Positions 48,820-57,663 of a DNA stretch of 64,000 nucleotides are shown piece by piece (position 1 is the stretch's first letter; each line of letters opens with the position of its first letter). A model generated the notes under the pieces. The model did not search any database. It had not been told where the DNA came from and saw only the letters and a list, made by a program, of their open reading frames with translations. The translations under genes and the position numbers were made by a program. The stretch covers positions 124,001 through 188,000 of the forward strand of contig DDEZ01000012.1 in the NCBI GenBank assembly GCA_002336805.1, in the 5' to 3' direction. This DNA comes from Bacteroidetes bacterium UBA1941 (GTDB lineage Bacteria > Bacteroidota > Bacteroidia > Chitinophagales > LD1).

Positions 48820-50814
48820 ATGTCATCTCAGCACCAGCATACCAACGCCCTCATACACGAGACCAGTCCCTATTTGCTCCAGCACGCCCACAACCCTGTG
48901 CACTGGATGCCCTGGGGCAATACAGCCTGGGATAAAGCCAAGGCGGAAGACAAACTGGTGGTGGTCAGTATCGGCTACTCGGCCTGCCACTGGTGCCATG
49001 TGATGGAGCATGAGAGCTTCGAGGACAAGGTAGTGGCGGATATCATGAATGACCACTTCGTCAGTATCAAGGTAGACCGCGAGGAGCGCCCCGATGTAGA
49101 CCAGATATACATGGATGCCGTGCAGATCATCACCGGCCATGGCGGCTGGCCGCTCAATGCGATCTGCCTGCCTGATGGGAGGCCGATCTACGCGGGCACC
49201 TACTTTCAGCTCGAGCAGTGGAAGCAGGTGCTGCTCTACCTGACAGATTACTTTCACAAGGACCGCGATGATGCGATGGAGCGGGCGGCAGAAATCGTAC
49301 GCGGCATCAAAGTACTGGATACCATCACGCCGGCGGCAGATGCAGCTTTCGATCCTGCAGATAGAGCAGCCATGTTTCAGCGCATAAATCAGGCCTGGGA
49401 CTATGAGCTGGGTGGCCGCCGAGGTGCGCCTAAGTTTCCTATGCCGGTCACGATGCAGTACCTGCTGCAAAACTATTTTTACACTAAAAATGAGAAGGCG
49501 CTACAAGCCGTGACCGTCACGCTAGACCAAATGCTGGCAGGAGGTATTTATGATCAGATTGGTGGTGGCTTTGCGCGCTACTCAGTGGATGACACGTGGA
49601 CCATCCCGCACTTTGAGAAGATGCTGTACGACAATGGGCAGCTAGTCTCGCTCTACTCCTCCGCATTTCAGATCACCGAGAATCCATCTTATCGCGCGGT
49701 GGTGTATGATACGGTCGCCTTTATCCAGCGTGAGATGACGGCACCCAGCGGCGGCTTCTATTCTGCACTGGATGCGGACTCAGAGGGCGTAGAAGGTAAG
49801 TTTTACGTATGGACCAATGAAGAGCTCAAAACTATATTAGGTCAGGACTTTGATGACTTTGCGAAATACTACGACATCACTCCGGGTGGCAATTTCGAGC
49901 ACGGCTATATCAATCTGCGCCGGCTGTCACTAAGTATACCTGACGAGTCACAAGAAGCCAAGGTCAGATCGTGGGCTATAAAGCTCATGGCTGTAAGAAA
50001 TGAGCGCATCAGGCCGGGCCTGGATGATAAAATACTCACCTCGTGGAATGCCCTGATAATAAAAGGCCTGCTGGACGCTTACAATGCTTTTGGCGATAAA
50101 AGTTTTCTGGAGCTGGCTTTGTCCCATGCCGCTTTTATCAAAAAGTACTGTATCAAATCGGATCACAGCCTCTACCGCAGTCACAAAGAAGGTCGCTCTA
50201 CCATCAATGGTTTCCTCGATGATTATTCATTTACCATTGAAGCGTTCATAGCGCTGTATCAGGCCACTTTTGATGAGCAATGGCTTACCACGGCCAAAGA
50301 TCTGGCCGATCACGCCATCCAGCATTTTTACTCCTCCGAGAAAGGTATTTTCTTTTACACCTCTATCACAGACGACCCGCTCATAGCGCGCAAGACCGAG
50401 ACTACGGACAACGTGATCCCATCGTCAAACTCCAGCATGGCCAAAGCACTCTATCTGCTGGGCCATCTGATGGATCAGGATAGCTACCTGCGCATAGCCC
50501 GCCAGCAAACGCTGAACCTGAAAGAGAATGCGCTGAAGCATACAGCCTTCTATGCCAACTGGGCGATGATGACTGATGCCTTCATCCATGAGCCATATGA
50601 AATAGCTATCTGTGGCAGTGATGCACCAGATCTGCGTAAAGAACTCGCGAAGGAATATCGCCCCGATACGATACTACTGGGCAGTACAGCAGTAAGCTCT
50701 CTACCGCTGCTACAAGGCAAAACTCATGCAAACGATACATGGATATATGTATGCAGAAACAAGACGTGCCAGCTACCTGTCAGGACAGTGCAGGAGGCTA
50801 AAAAGCAAATGTAG
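48820..50814 (+). CDS. YyaL/DUF255-type thioredoxin-fold protein
   Basis: 664 residues from ATG 48820 (MSSQHQHTNALIHETSPYLL); the frame is open to 48778 but homology starts here. The N-terminal ~170 residues are thioredoxin-like: HAHNPVHWMPWG, GYSACHWCHVMEHESF (CHWC active site), and GGWPLNAICLPDGRPIYAGTY. The remainder is an alpha/alpha-toroid similar to glycosidase-like epimerases (GGIYDQIGGGFARYSVDDTW, PHFEKMLYDNGQ). This is the SPATA20/YyaL family, whose function is not settled. It is divergent from the epimerase-CBS gene. Confidence 0.9.
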   Translation: MSSQHQHTNALIHETSPYLLQHAHNPVHWMPWGNTAWDKAKAEDKLVVVSIGYSACHWCHVMEHESFEDKVVADIMNDHFVSIKVDREERPDVDQIYMDAVQIITGHGGWPLNAICLPDGRPIYAGTYFQLEQWKQVLLYLTDYFHKDRDDAMERAAEIVRGIKVLDTITPAADAAFDPADRAAMFQRINQAWDYELGGRRGAPKFPMPVTMQYLLQNYFYTKNEKALQAVTVTLDQMLAGGIYDQIGGGFARYSVDDTWTIPHFEKMLYDNGQLVSLYSSAFQITENPSYRAVVYDTVAFIQREMTAPSGGFYSALDADSEGVEGKFYVWTNEELKTILGQDFDDFAKYYDITPGGNFEHGYINLRRLSLSIPDESQEAKVRSWAIKLMAVRNERIRPGLDDKILTSWNALIIKGLLDAYNAFGDKSFLELALSHAAFIKKYCIKSDHSLYRSHKEGRSTINGFLDDYSFTIEAFIALYQATFDEQWLTTAKDLADHAIQHFYSSEKGIFFYTSITDDPLIARKTETTDNVIPSSNSSMAKALYLLGHLMDQDSYLRIARQQTLNLKENALKHTAFYANWAMMTDAFIHEPYEIAICGSDAPDLRKELAKEYRPDTILLGSTAVSSLPLLQGKTHANDTWIYVCRNKTCQLPVRTVQEAKKQM

Positions 50815-50816
50815 TG

Positions 50817-51440
50817 TCAGACTCCGGCCTCCTGCTGTAGGAGCGCCCAGATCAGTGGATAGTACTTGCCCGCGAGGGAGCGCATTTTAGCTTTATCAGC
50901 CCAAAGTACTTGTTCTATATCTTCTTCTGTCTGCGGTACCAGTTTATCCTGACCTTCTTTTGCAGTCATGTGGTACCAGTGCGTTTCTTTGATACAGTTC
51001 TTTCCTTTCAGAAAGTAGCAATGGTAGGTCACGATGGCAGGCTCTGCCTGTGTCGCGATCTGCACGCTTGTCTCCTCTTCTACCTCACGGCGTGCGGCGT
51101 TGTATATCTTTTCGCCCTTCTCTACTTTCCCCTTTGGCAGGTCCCAGTAGCCTCTGCGAAACATGATCAGGACCTCACCTCTCTCATTTTGCACAATACC
51201 ACCGGCAGCTACGATACCATCTGCATAGTTGAATATTGACTCCAGCGCCTCCTCTACGTGCGGTGTGATGAGCAGGATGTTCTTATTATATTTTTCATCA
51301 AAAAGCTCCTTAGGCTCCATGCGAAACTCAAAGCCACCCTCATCATCTGCTATGACCCTCTGGTAGTTAGTCCTGTCTATGCCGGTATCAGAGGTAATGA
51401 GCAGGTGCTGCTCATTGAAAAAGACCTTTATATTGTTCAT
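50817..51440 (-). CDS. Nudix hydrolase with N-terminal extension
   Basis: 207 residues from ATG 51440 (MNNIKVFFNE); an upstream in-frame ATG at 51464 lies within the promoter zone of divergent pyrE. The Nudix box reads G-KVEKG-E-KIYNAARREVEEET-S-V: the glycine near its end is Ser, while the catalytic REVEEE glutamates are intact. About 75 residues precede the Nudix fold, with ITSDTGIDRTNYQRVIADDE; such a domain occurs in Bacteroidota Nudix proteins of unknown substrate. It ends 2 bases from the convergent YyaL gene. Confidence 0.85.
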   Translation of the reverse strand: MNNIKVFFNEQHLLITSDTGIDRTNYQRVIADDEGGFEFRMEPKELFDEKYNKNILLITPHVEEALESIFNYADGIVAAGGIVQNERGEVLIMFRRGYWDLPKGKVEKGEKIYNAARREVEEETSVQIATQAEPAIVTYHCYFLKGKNCIKETHWYHMTAKEGQDKLVPQTEEDIEQVLWADKAKMRSLAGKYYPLIWALLQQEAGV

Positions 51441-51449
51441 GTAGTTTGA

Positions 51450-51457
51450 TAGTTTTG
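51450..51457 (+). promoter_or_regulatory. -7 promoter element TAGTTTTG for pyrE
   Basis: Exact TAnnTTTG match 17 bases before the pyrE ATG, in the 34-base gap between pyrE and the divergent Nudix gene. Confidence 0.6.
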
Positions 51458-51474
51458 CGGCCAAATCCTGCCGA

Positions 51475-52116
51475 ATGATCTACAATAATGTCGTAGCACG
51501 CGAAGTTGCCGAATACTTGCTTGAAATCAAAGCTGTGGTGCTGAGTCCTGACCAGCCTTTTACCTGGGCATCCGGCCTCAAGAGCCCGATCTATTGTGAC
51601 AATCGCAAAACACTCTCCTACCCTCGTGTCAGGACATTTATCAAGACTGCCTTTGCAGAGATCATATCCGAAGAATTTAAAGGTGTAGAAGTGATAGCTG
51701 GAGTAGCTACAGCAGGTATCCCTCATGGTGCGCTGGTAGCAGATGTGCTGAATCTTCCCTTCGTCTACGTGCGCGACAAACCTAAGGGCCACGGCCTGGA
51801 AAACCAGATAGAAGGCAAACTGGAGCAGGGACAGAAAGTAGTAGTCATTGAGGACCTCATCTCTACCGGCGGCAGCTCTCTGAAGGCCGTAGAAGCACTA
51901 CGCGCAGCCGGCGCCGATGTCATGGGACTGGGCGCGATCTTCACCTATGGTTTCGACAAATCTGTTGTAGCTTTTGAGGAGGCAAAGTGCAAGTTCTTTA
52001 CTCTTTCAAACTACGAATCACTGCTGGACAAGGCTGTAGAAAATGACTACGTGAAAGCTACTGACAAAGACGAGCTGGTAAAATGGTACAAAGCTCCTGA
52101 AGCCTGGGGCAAGTAA
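51475..52116 (+). CDS. pyrE: Orotate phosphoribosyltransferase (PyrE)
   Basis: Joins orotate to PRPP to make OMP in pyrimidine synthesis. 213 residues with FTWASGLKSPIYCDNRKTLS near the N-terminus, GVATAGIPHGALVAD, YVRDKPKGHG (catalytic Lys/Arg loop), and the PRPP loop VVVIEDLISTGGSSLKAV. Start ATG 51475. The stop abuts the stop of the Lnb-like gene. Confidence 0.97.
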   Translation: MIYNNVVAREVAEYLLEIKAVVLSPDQPFTWASGLKSPIYCDNRKTLSYPRVRTFIKTAFAEIISEEFKGVEVIAGVATAGIPHGALVADVLNLPFVYVRDKPKGHGLENQIEGKLEQGQKVVVIEDLISTGGSSLKAVEALRAAGADVMGLGAIFTYGFDKSVVAFEEAKCKFFTLSNYESLLDKAVENDYVKATDKDELVKWYKAPEAWGK

Positions 52117-53292
52117 TCACGACCTGGCTCTGCCTACTCTATAAACATTGTAGCTCCGGATGGCATAGATAGCTGCTATCAGTACATTAGCCAGCAGAAA
52201 CTGCTGCGGCAATAACTTCCAGCCCACTACCACGACTGCTGCCAGTATAGCAGATACCAGAAAATAATATTGTACCCACTTTTTGCCCTGTGCAAACGGC
52301 GTCAGGAATGCCATAAACAAATGTGTGGGCAGCGCCCAGAGTATATTCAGGTTCCACTGTGTGGTAGTGTGCTCGGTAAAACCGCCCAATAGCAGAAACT
52401 GCCAGCCAAAGAAACCCGCAAGGAAAAACAGAAAGATGTCGATCGCGTAAAAGTACTTCCCCCTTTTCACCTCATAGACTGTGACAAGTATGATCAGTAG
52501 CAGCAATACCCCGAAGACCATCAGAGGAGTGATCTTCTGATCCATGCTTTTCTCTGCGGGAGGTTTTACATCGAGTAGTGTTTGCCGCGGGCCTGCCAGC
52601 GGCTGGCCGGATATCGTAGCATGCGCAAAGGCAGCACTCAGATAGTCCGGCAGAAAGGTTTCCTCCTCTGGTGTGGCTATGCGGTCTACGGGGAGGCCTA
52701 TCAGGAGCCCCATCCCAAACTGCTCCCACGGATGATCCCGAGAGTAATCATTAATAAGGGTACGGAATGATTTTTTATCCTTGAAACTGCTGTAGTCAAA
52801 CTTCACACCCGGTATATTCTTTTCAAAAACCTCACGTATGCGCGTAGCACAGTTATCCCATAGGAAATCGTAGCGGTAGTTCCTGTTCTCCGGCTTCGCA
52901 TTATTGACTAGAAACTCAAAGATCCTGGCACGCTGGCTGTCATTCAGATGGAGCTCTTGCTCATAGATACTTCTGCCCTCATACACATACGTCTCATAGA
53001 AATCCCGGTAGCCATCTACACCTATCATATAGATCATATGTCCCTTGAGGAAGTTGAGATAGAAGTTTGGCGCGCCGAAATCAAAGGTCCCATAGTTGAA
53101 GACCAGGTCAAATCCCTGCCGGTAGTCAGTGACCCGTATACCGCTATGGCCAAAGCAGGAGTACAATTCATTGCCCGGAGCACAGGTGAGCAGGCTCACA
53201 CGAGCCGAGTCGGAGAGTTCTATGGCCTGAGCCGAGGTAGTACAAAGTACGGACCAGACAGCTATGACTATTCGCAAAAAAGATCTTTTCAT
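52117..53292 (-). CDS. DUF4105/Lnb-like periplasmic-membrane protein
   Basis: 391 residues: signal peptide (MKRSFLRIVIAVWSVLCTTS), a periplasmic DUF4105 domain at about 30-255, and five hydrophobic helices at about 258-380. Conserved residues of the domain are visible: C46 and H49 in LYSCFGHSGIRV, H85 in LKGHMIYMIG, and C148 in FLWDNCATRIREVF. DUF4105 has been recognised as the N-terminal domain of Lnb, a lipoprotein N-acyltransferase of Bacteroides that replaces Lnt; the Cys/His set would be the catalytic site. The assignment to Lnb itself is likely but not proved. It follows yqgE after 2 bases. Confidence 0.8.
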   Translation of the reverse strand: MKRSFLRIVIAVWSVLCTTSAQAIELSDSARVSLLTCAPGNELYSCFGHSGIRVTDYRQGFDLVFNYGTFDFGAPNFYLNFLKGHMIYMIGVDGYRDFYETYVYEGRSIYEQELHLNDSQRARIFEFLVNNAKPENRNYRYDFLWDNCATRIREVFEKNIPGVKFDYSSFKDKKSFRTLINDYSRDHPWEQFGMGLLIGLPVDRIATPEEETFLPDYLSAAFAHATISGQPLAGPRQTLLDVKPPAEKSMDQKITPLMVFGVLLLLIILVTVYEVKRGKYFYAIDIFLFFLAGFFGWQFLLLGGFTEHTTTQWNLNILWALPTHLFMAFLTPFAQGKKWVQYYFLVSAILAAVVVVGWKLLPQQFLLANVLIAAIYAIRSYNVYRVGRARS

Positions 53293-53294
53293 GG

Positions 53295-53897
53295 TTAATT
53301 CAGATTGGGATTTTCAGGATACCCGGCCATGGTCTGGTAGATACCTCCCATGCCGTTCATGATCTTGCGCCAGAGATGGTCAGGCGCATCGTCAAAGATG
53401 TACTCATGCCTGGCCTGCGCTATGATCCAGGAGTTATCCTTGATCTCATCCCTGAGCTGCTGCGCCTCCCAGCCTGAGTAGCCTATGTAGAAGCGTACAT
53501 GATCCCTGGTGATCTCACCCTGGCGGATCAGTTTTTTGAGCTGGTCAAAATTGCCGCCCCACCAGAGGCCATCGGCCAGTTTGGTACTGTCAGTGATCTT
53601 GTGTCCCATGGTATGCACCATCTGGATCATATCTGTACCTACAGGTCCTCCGAGATAGAGCTTACCGTCAAATCCTTTGGGGAAACCCTCCAGAAGGTCC
53701 TCCAGGCTGAGCTGTACAGGTTTATTTAGTATCACCCCAGAGGTACCCTCCACACTGTGGTGGCGGCACACGAGGATGACCGTACGCCGGAAATTCTCAT
53801 CCCACATGAATGGCTCCGAGAGCAGCAGGCTGCCGGGTTGGATCGGCTTACCCTTTTCATACTCAAAGCTCCAGATCGTATCTTTATTGTCACTCAC
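53295..53897 (-). CDS. YqgE/AlgH family protein
   Basis: 200 residues of the UPF0301 family. Typical segments: GSLLLSEPFMWDENFRRTVI, TSGVILNKPVQLSLEDLL, YLGGPVGTDMIQMVHT, and FYIGYSGWEAQQLRDEI. The family is widespread but its role is not established. It starts at GTG 53897 and is directly upstream of the Lnb-like gene (2 bases), so the pair is co-transcribed. Confidence 0.92.
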   Translation of the reverse strand: MSDNKDTIWSFEYEKGKPIQPGSLLLSEPFMWDENFRRTVILVCRHHSVEGTSGVILNKPVQLSLEDLLEGFPKGFDGKLYLGGPVGTDMIQMVHTMGHKITDSTKLADGLWWGGNFDQLKKLIRQGEITRDHVRFYIGYSGWEAQQLRDEIKDNSWIIAQARHEYIFDDAPDHLWRKIMNGMGGIYQTMAGYPENPNLN

Positions 53898-54006
53898 CTC
53901 TCAAACCTACGTGAAAAATTGCAATCTTTTCTACCCGGTGGCTACTCAACGGTATTCCATTTTTCACCGTCTAACTGTGTAAATGAATGCTTAAATTAGC
54001 ACCTAT

Positions 54007-55746
54007 ATGAATTCAAAACGTTTTTTGGCGCTGATCTGGGTACTGATAGCATACTGCGGAGCAGTGCAGGCGCAGAATACTTTTTCCTTTGCTGTGACAT
54101 CAGATACTGCCATCGAAGCAAACACGGTGGCTATAGCCGGCTATATCAAAGCTGATGCTGCCCCCTTGGCAGATGACTCAGTACAGGTCATCCTGCTATC
54201 CGGCAGTCCGCGCGCCAGCCATATGAGCACGCAGAGCATCTATACCATTTATTTCCCGGCGGGTGCAGACTCGGTGCCCTTTAGCGTACAGCTATATGAC
54301 GATACATTTCCAGAAAACCCCGAGCACGTACATTACAAGCTGAACGCCTACGGCACCGCCGACTCTATAGGCGCCAGTAATATCCTGTTATTCGTGCTCA
54401 AAGACAATGATCTGCCTGCTACTATCAGCTTTGTGATCGATACGGGCTCTGCATATATGCATGATGGCACCTTCCCGGTATGCGAAACCATCAATAATCC
54501 TAATCCTTTTTATATCAGGTACTACACCAGGACTTATGATGCTGCATTTACTACCCCTCTGGGTGTGTTTACAGCTGTAGGTGGATATACCTACTTCTAT
54601 GACTGGGATACACTATGGGCACCACCCGGCATCAGCACATACTGCGAAAATATCAGGCTGGTGCCTGATACAGCTGTTCTACCGGACAAGACGCTGATGG
54701 TCGTATTGCAAAACATAGACGACAATATCCTCATTGATTCCACCTTCAGGTTTACGATACGCAATGACAATGCCTACTATCCACCATCGGTTTCCTTTGA
54801 TGTGACCAGTATGGTCATACTAAAGGATACCCAGGTCAAAGTGGGACTTCCCATCACTACCATCAATCCAAACCACCGTGCCTTTCCATTTATAGTAGAC
54901 ACCGTGGGCTTTTACTCTGTCTCAGCATTAGATAGCTCTATCAGTGCTCACGTATACCTCAACTATAATAATTATTTCAGCCACCCAGGCGGCACATGGC
55001 ACGACACCCTGTGGGTCACCGTTCTGGACAATCACCTGATAGATGATACGAGTACTGTGACATTCCGTATCAAAGGAGTGCGGCAAAATACCTCTGCAGA
55101 TACGCTGTTTTACCTGACCATGATAGATACCGGCGCGTTGGTGCTATCCTTCAAAGGTGCCGGCTATGCACACCTGAAACTCGACAGTATAGGATACGTC
55201 CAGGTGTACACGAGCGGCCCCGTGAAATACAACATCCAGGCGCATGTCACCTTTCTGAATGGAAGTGCAATATTGGGCACCGATTTCTTGTGGCTGGACA
55301 CCCTAGTCACCTTTCCTGCCAATGCCTATGACACGATCTCCCTCCCTGTGATCATGCTGCGAAATGGGATACATGATGGCAATAAGCAGATCAACTTCCT
55401 GCTATCCGGCGTCACGCCTGCCACGCCGCGGCTGGATATCATACAGTATACCTATACTATCATAGACAATGACTCTACAGCAGTATGGCCTGCAGGGATC
55501 AGTGATGCAGACAACGATGCAATGGCCAGGATATACCCTAACCCGTTTGTCGGCTCTGTCAATATCCAAACAGCAGCAGTCCACTATCAAGTGATCATCA
55601 CTGATATGGTAGGTCGTATGGTGAAGGAAATAAACGATCTATCTGGCAATGCCACACTGTCTCTGCCTGACCTGCCGCAAGGTAGCTACCTGCTACAGCT
55701 GCGCGGTGACGGCTTCAGTGCTACGCGGCATATCAGCAAGCTCTAA
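54007..55746 (+). CDS. Secreted Calx-beta-like repeat protein with T9SS sorting domain
   Basis: 579 residues. After the signal peptide (MNSKRFLALIWVLIAYCGAV) there are about four beta-sandwich repeats of Calx-beta type, each closing in a 'DDTFPENPEHVHYKL'- or 'DNHLIDDTSTVTF'-like strand pair and an acidic turn (VLKDND, IRNDN, VLDNH, IIDNDS). Such repeats usually bind calcium. The last ~75 residues (ARIYPNPFVGSVNIQ ... LPQGSYLLQLRGDGFSATRHI) are a T9SS type A sorting domain. It stands alone after a short intergenic region and ends in a 4-base overlap with the next, convergent gene. Confidence 0.82.
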   Translation: MNSKRFLALIWVLIAYCGAVQAQNTFSFAVTSDTAIEANTVAIAGYIKADAAPLADDSVQVILLSGSPRASHMSTQSIYTIYFPAGADSVPFSVQLYDDTFPENPEHVHYKLNAYGTADSIGASNILLFVLKDNDLPATISFVIDTGSAYMHDGTFPVCETINNPNPFYIRYYTRTYDAAFTTPLGVFTAVGGYTYFYDWDTLWAPPGISTYCENIRLVPDTAVLPDKTLMVVLQNIDDNILIDSTFRFTIRNDNAYYPPSVSFDVTSMVILKDTQVKVGLPITTINPNHRAFPFIVDTVGFYSVSALDSSISAHVYLNYNNYFSHPGGTWHDTLWVTVLDNHLIDDTSTVTFRIKGVRQNTSADTLFYLTMIDTGALVLSFKGAGYAHLKLDSIGYVQVYTSGPVKYNIQAHVTFLNGSAILGTDFLWLDTLVTFPANAYDTISLPVIMLRNGIHDGNKQINFLLSGVTPATPRLDIIQYTYTIIDNDSTAVWPAGISDADNDAMARIYPNPFVGSVNIQTAAVHYQVIITDMVGRMVKEINDLSGNATLSLPDLPQGSYLLQLRGDGFSATRHISKL

Positions 55747-56369
55747 GCTCTCTGCTCTGCGATAGCATATACAAACTCGCTCATCATAATAGCCGTAGCG
55801 CCCCAGATGATGTATTTGCCATAAAGGTATGCGGGCACTTCCACTTCGGTTTTGCCCGTCACTTTGATGCGTGTGGTAGACCGGCTATCCTCCCTCATAA
55901 AAAAACTGAGTGGTATCTCTACGATCTCCTCCACCTCATACTCTTGCCTGCTGAAAATGGCAGCACCCTTTAAAACACCTACTGTAGGATATACCAGAAA
56001 ATTGCTGGGCGGTATATACAGTTCACTCAGTGCACCTATCACATTTACATCTTCCTGACGCACACCGATCTCCTCCTCTGTCTCACGCAGTGCGGTGTAG
56101 GTGATATCCGTATCGCCCTCTTCCCTCTTGCCCCCCGGGAAACTCATCTGTCCGCTATGTGTGCCATTATATTCTTTTCTCAGAGTGAAAACGATCGTAT
56201 GCCCCTCCGCTTTAGGGTTGATCAATAGCAGTACACCACCGATGCGCGGATTGAATTTCATCACCTCCTCCAGATCGTAATCAGGCCGGTATCCCGGTGC
56301 CATCAGAAACTGTGCTTTCTTGCCCGGCAGAGGCCGCGCCAGTGCAGCTTTTATATCAGAAATGTCCAT
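55743..56369 (-). CDS. Nudix hydrolase, CoA-pyrophosphatase-like (NudL/NUDT7-like)
   Basis: 208 residues. The Nudix box GGKREEGDTDITYTALRETEEEIGV is intact, and the upstream YNGTHSGQMSFPGGK with the preceding VFTLRKE fits the CoA pyrophosphatase branch, which trims CoA to 4'-phosphopantetheine and 3',5'-ADP. The later LYIPPSNFLVYPTVG also matches that group. The substrate is inferred from family resemblance only. A convergent overlap of 4 bases joins it to the T9SS gene upstream. Confidence 0.88.
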   Translation of the reverse strand: MDISDIKAALARPLPGKKAQFLMAPGYRPDYDLEEVMKFNPRIGGVLLLINPKAEGHTIVFTLRKEYNGTHSGQMSFPGGKREEGDTDITYTALRETEEEIGVRQEDVNVIGALSELYIPPSNFLVYPTVGVLKGAAIFSRQEYEVEEIVEIPLSFFMREDSRSTTRIKVTGKTEVEVPAYLYGKYIIWGATAIMMSEFVYAIAEQRA

Positions 56370-56426
56370 TTTCTTTTATTTCTCCAATATTCTTAAATTC
56401 GCCTTCCCTCATAAAAGGTGAATTTA

Positions 56427-57593
56427 ATGCAATCAAGATTTATTACAGCAGGCATTTTGAAAGACGAGACCGATGTGGTGTTGGCATATGAGCTCAAGGA
56501 AACCGAGTTTCGCCTGGACCTGCATGTCATTCCTAAAAAGGCGATCAGCAAAGAAGCGTTTGAAAAGCTCAACACCGAATGGGTGAACGGCGGAGAATTT
56601 GAATTTCCCGAAGGCACGGAGCTGATCAATCCGGATATCAATGCGGACAGCATCCTGCCTGATCAGATCAAATCTGACAAGACCGGAGAGATACGCCACA
56701 AGCAAAACGAATGGGCCGTGCAGCTCCTCACTAATAAGTTGTGGGAAAGCTACCTGATAGAACTGGATAAACTCAAGAAGCGCTCAGTAGAACTGACGCA
56801 CTATGACAAGTCCCTTTTTGACGATGCCAAGTCATACTGGGAGCGTGTACTGGAGCACAAGAAGGAAAGGAATATCACTCAGGAGCGCCTGGATAAGATC
56901 AAAGAAGATGTCAATGCCATCTTCGAGCAGCTCAAGACTTTCCGCAAAACCGAAAGTGCCGAGTTTGAAAAAGGATCAAACGGTGTACGCGAGCAGATCG
57001 TAGAGAAGCTGAACCAGATCAAGGCCAAGGCCGACGAGAAGGCAAATTTCAAAGCACTGCATGATGAGATCAAAGCCCTCCAAAACGAATATCGTAGCCA
57101 GCGCCTTCTGAAATCAGACGAGACCAGCGTACGCAAAGCATATGACGATGCCTTCCACTATATCAGTGAGCAGCGCAATAAGTACTTCTCAGATAAATTT
57201 GAATCTCGCATAGCAGGCCTGAAAGACGTGATCTCCAAAATGGAAAAAGGACTGGAGCGCGACCGCAAGGATCTGGACTACTTTACCAAAAAGGCTGAGA
57301 GCCCGCGCATACAGCAGCTGGAGCTGCAGCTTCTGAAGGTACGCCTCCGCCAGATCAAGGAGACCATTACCTCAAAAGAGGATAAGCTGAAAGACATCCA
57401 TAAAACACTCGACAGCATACTAAAGCAAGCCAACAAGTCAAATAAGGCAGAGAAGGGCGGCAAGGATGCAGAAGGAGAGAAAACAGAATCTGCAGCAGAG
57501 GTCACCGATACATCAGCTGACGGTACCGTATCAGTCGAGCAAAACAGTGCACCGGCACCGGATGCAGCTACTGATGCACCATCTGAGCAATAA
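56427..57593 (+). CDS. Long coiled-coil cytoplasmic protein, unknown function
   Basis: 388 residues from ATG 56427 (a GTG three codons earlier is possible). Residues 1-90 form a small beta-rich N-domain (AGILKDETDVVLAYELKETE ... NGGEFEFPEGTEL). Residues about 95-330 are almost unbroken charged helix with heptad-like Lys/Glu/Leu patterns, including EIKALQNEYRSQRLLKSDET and LQLLKVRLRQIKETITSKED. The last ~55 residues are Ala/Glu/Thr-rich and disordered. The helical part recalls the DUF349 repeat arrangement of some Bacteroidota proteins but I cannot confirm it. It is followed by a strong bidirectional terminator. Confidence 0.7.
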   Translation: MQSRFITAGILKDETDVVLAYELKETEFRLDLHVIPKKAISKEAFEKLNTEWVNGGEFEFPEGTELINPDINADSILPDQIKSDKTGEIRHKQNEWAVQLLTNKLWESYLIELDKLKKRSVELTHYDKSLFDDAKSYWERVLEHKKERNITQERLDKIKEDVNAIFEQLKTFRKTESAEFEKGSNGVREQIVEKLNQIKAKADEKANFKALHDEIKALQNEYRSQRLLKSDETSVRKAYDDAFHYISEQRNKYFSDKFESRIAGLKDVISKMEKGLERDRKDLDYFTKKAESPRIQQLELQLLKVRLRQIKETITSKEDKLKDIHKTLDSILKQANKSNKAEKGGKDAEGEKTESAAEVTDTSADGTVSVEQNSAPAPDAATDAPSEQ

Positions 57594-57612
57594 CCACAAA
57601 CTGAGTAGCAAT

Positions 57613-57647
57613 AAAAAAGCCCTAAGGATAATCCCCAGGGCTTTTTT
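57613..57647. terminator. Bidirectional Rho-independent terminator
   Basis: AAAAAAGCCCT / AGGGCTTTTTT (57613-57623 and 57637-57647) with a 13-base loop; runs of A and T serve both the coiled-coil gene and the convergent T9SS gene. Confidence 0.85.
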
Positions 57648-57663
57648 ATTGTCGTCATCTGGC

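Noticed and set aside
48707..48826. Possible signal peptide (GAIISCIGTVAAQ) at the front of the epimerase-CBS frame
   Set aside because: Rpe-like and CBS domains are cytoplasmic; the stretch overlaps the divergent promoter region and homology starts at GTG 48706, so the hydrophobic string is most likely untranslated.
48823..49470. 215-codon open frame opposite the YyaL gene
   Set aside because: Antisense to conserved thioredoxin-fold sequence including the CHWC site; composition looks like a mirror of the coding strand.
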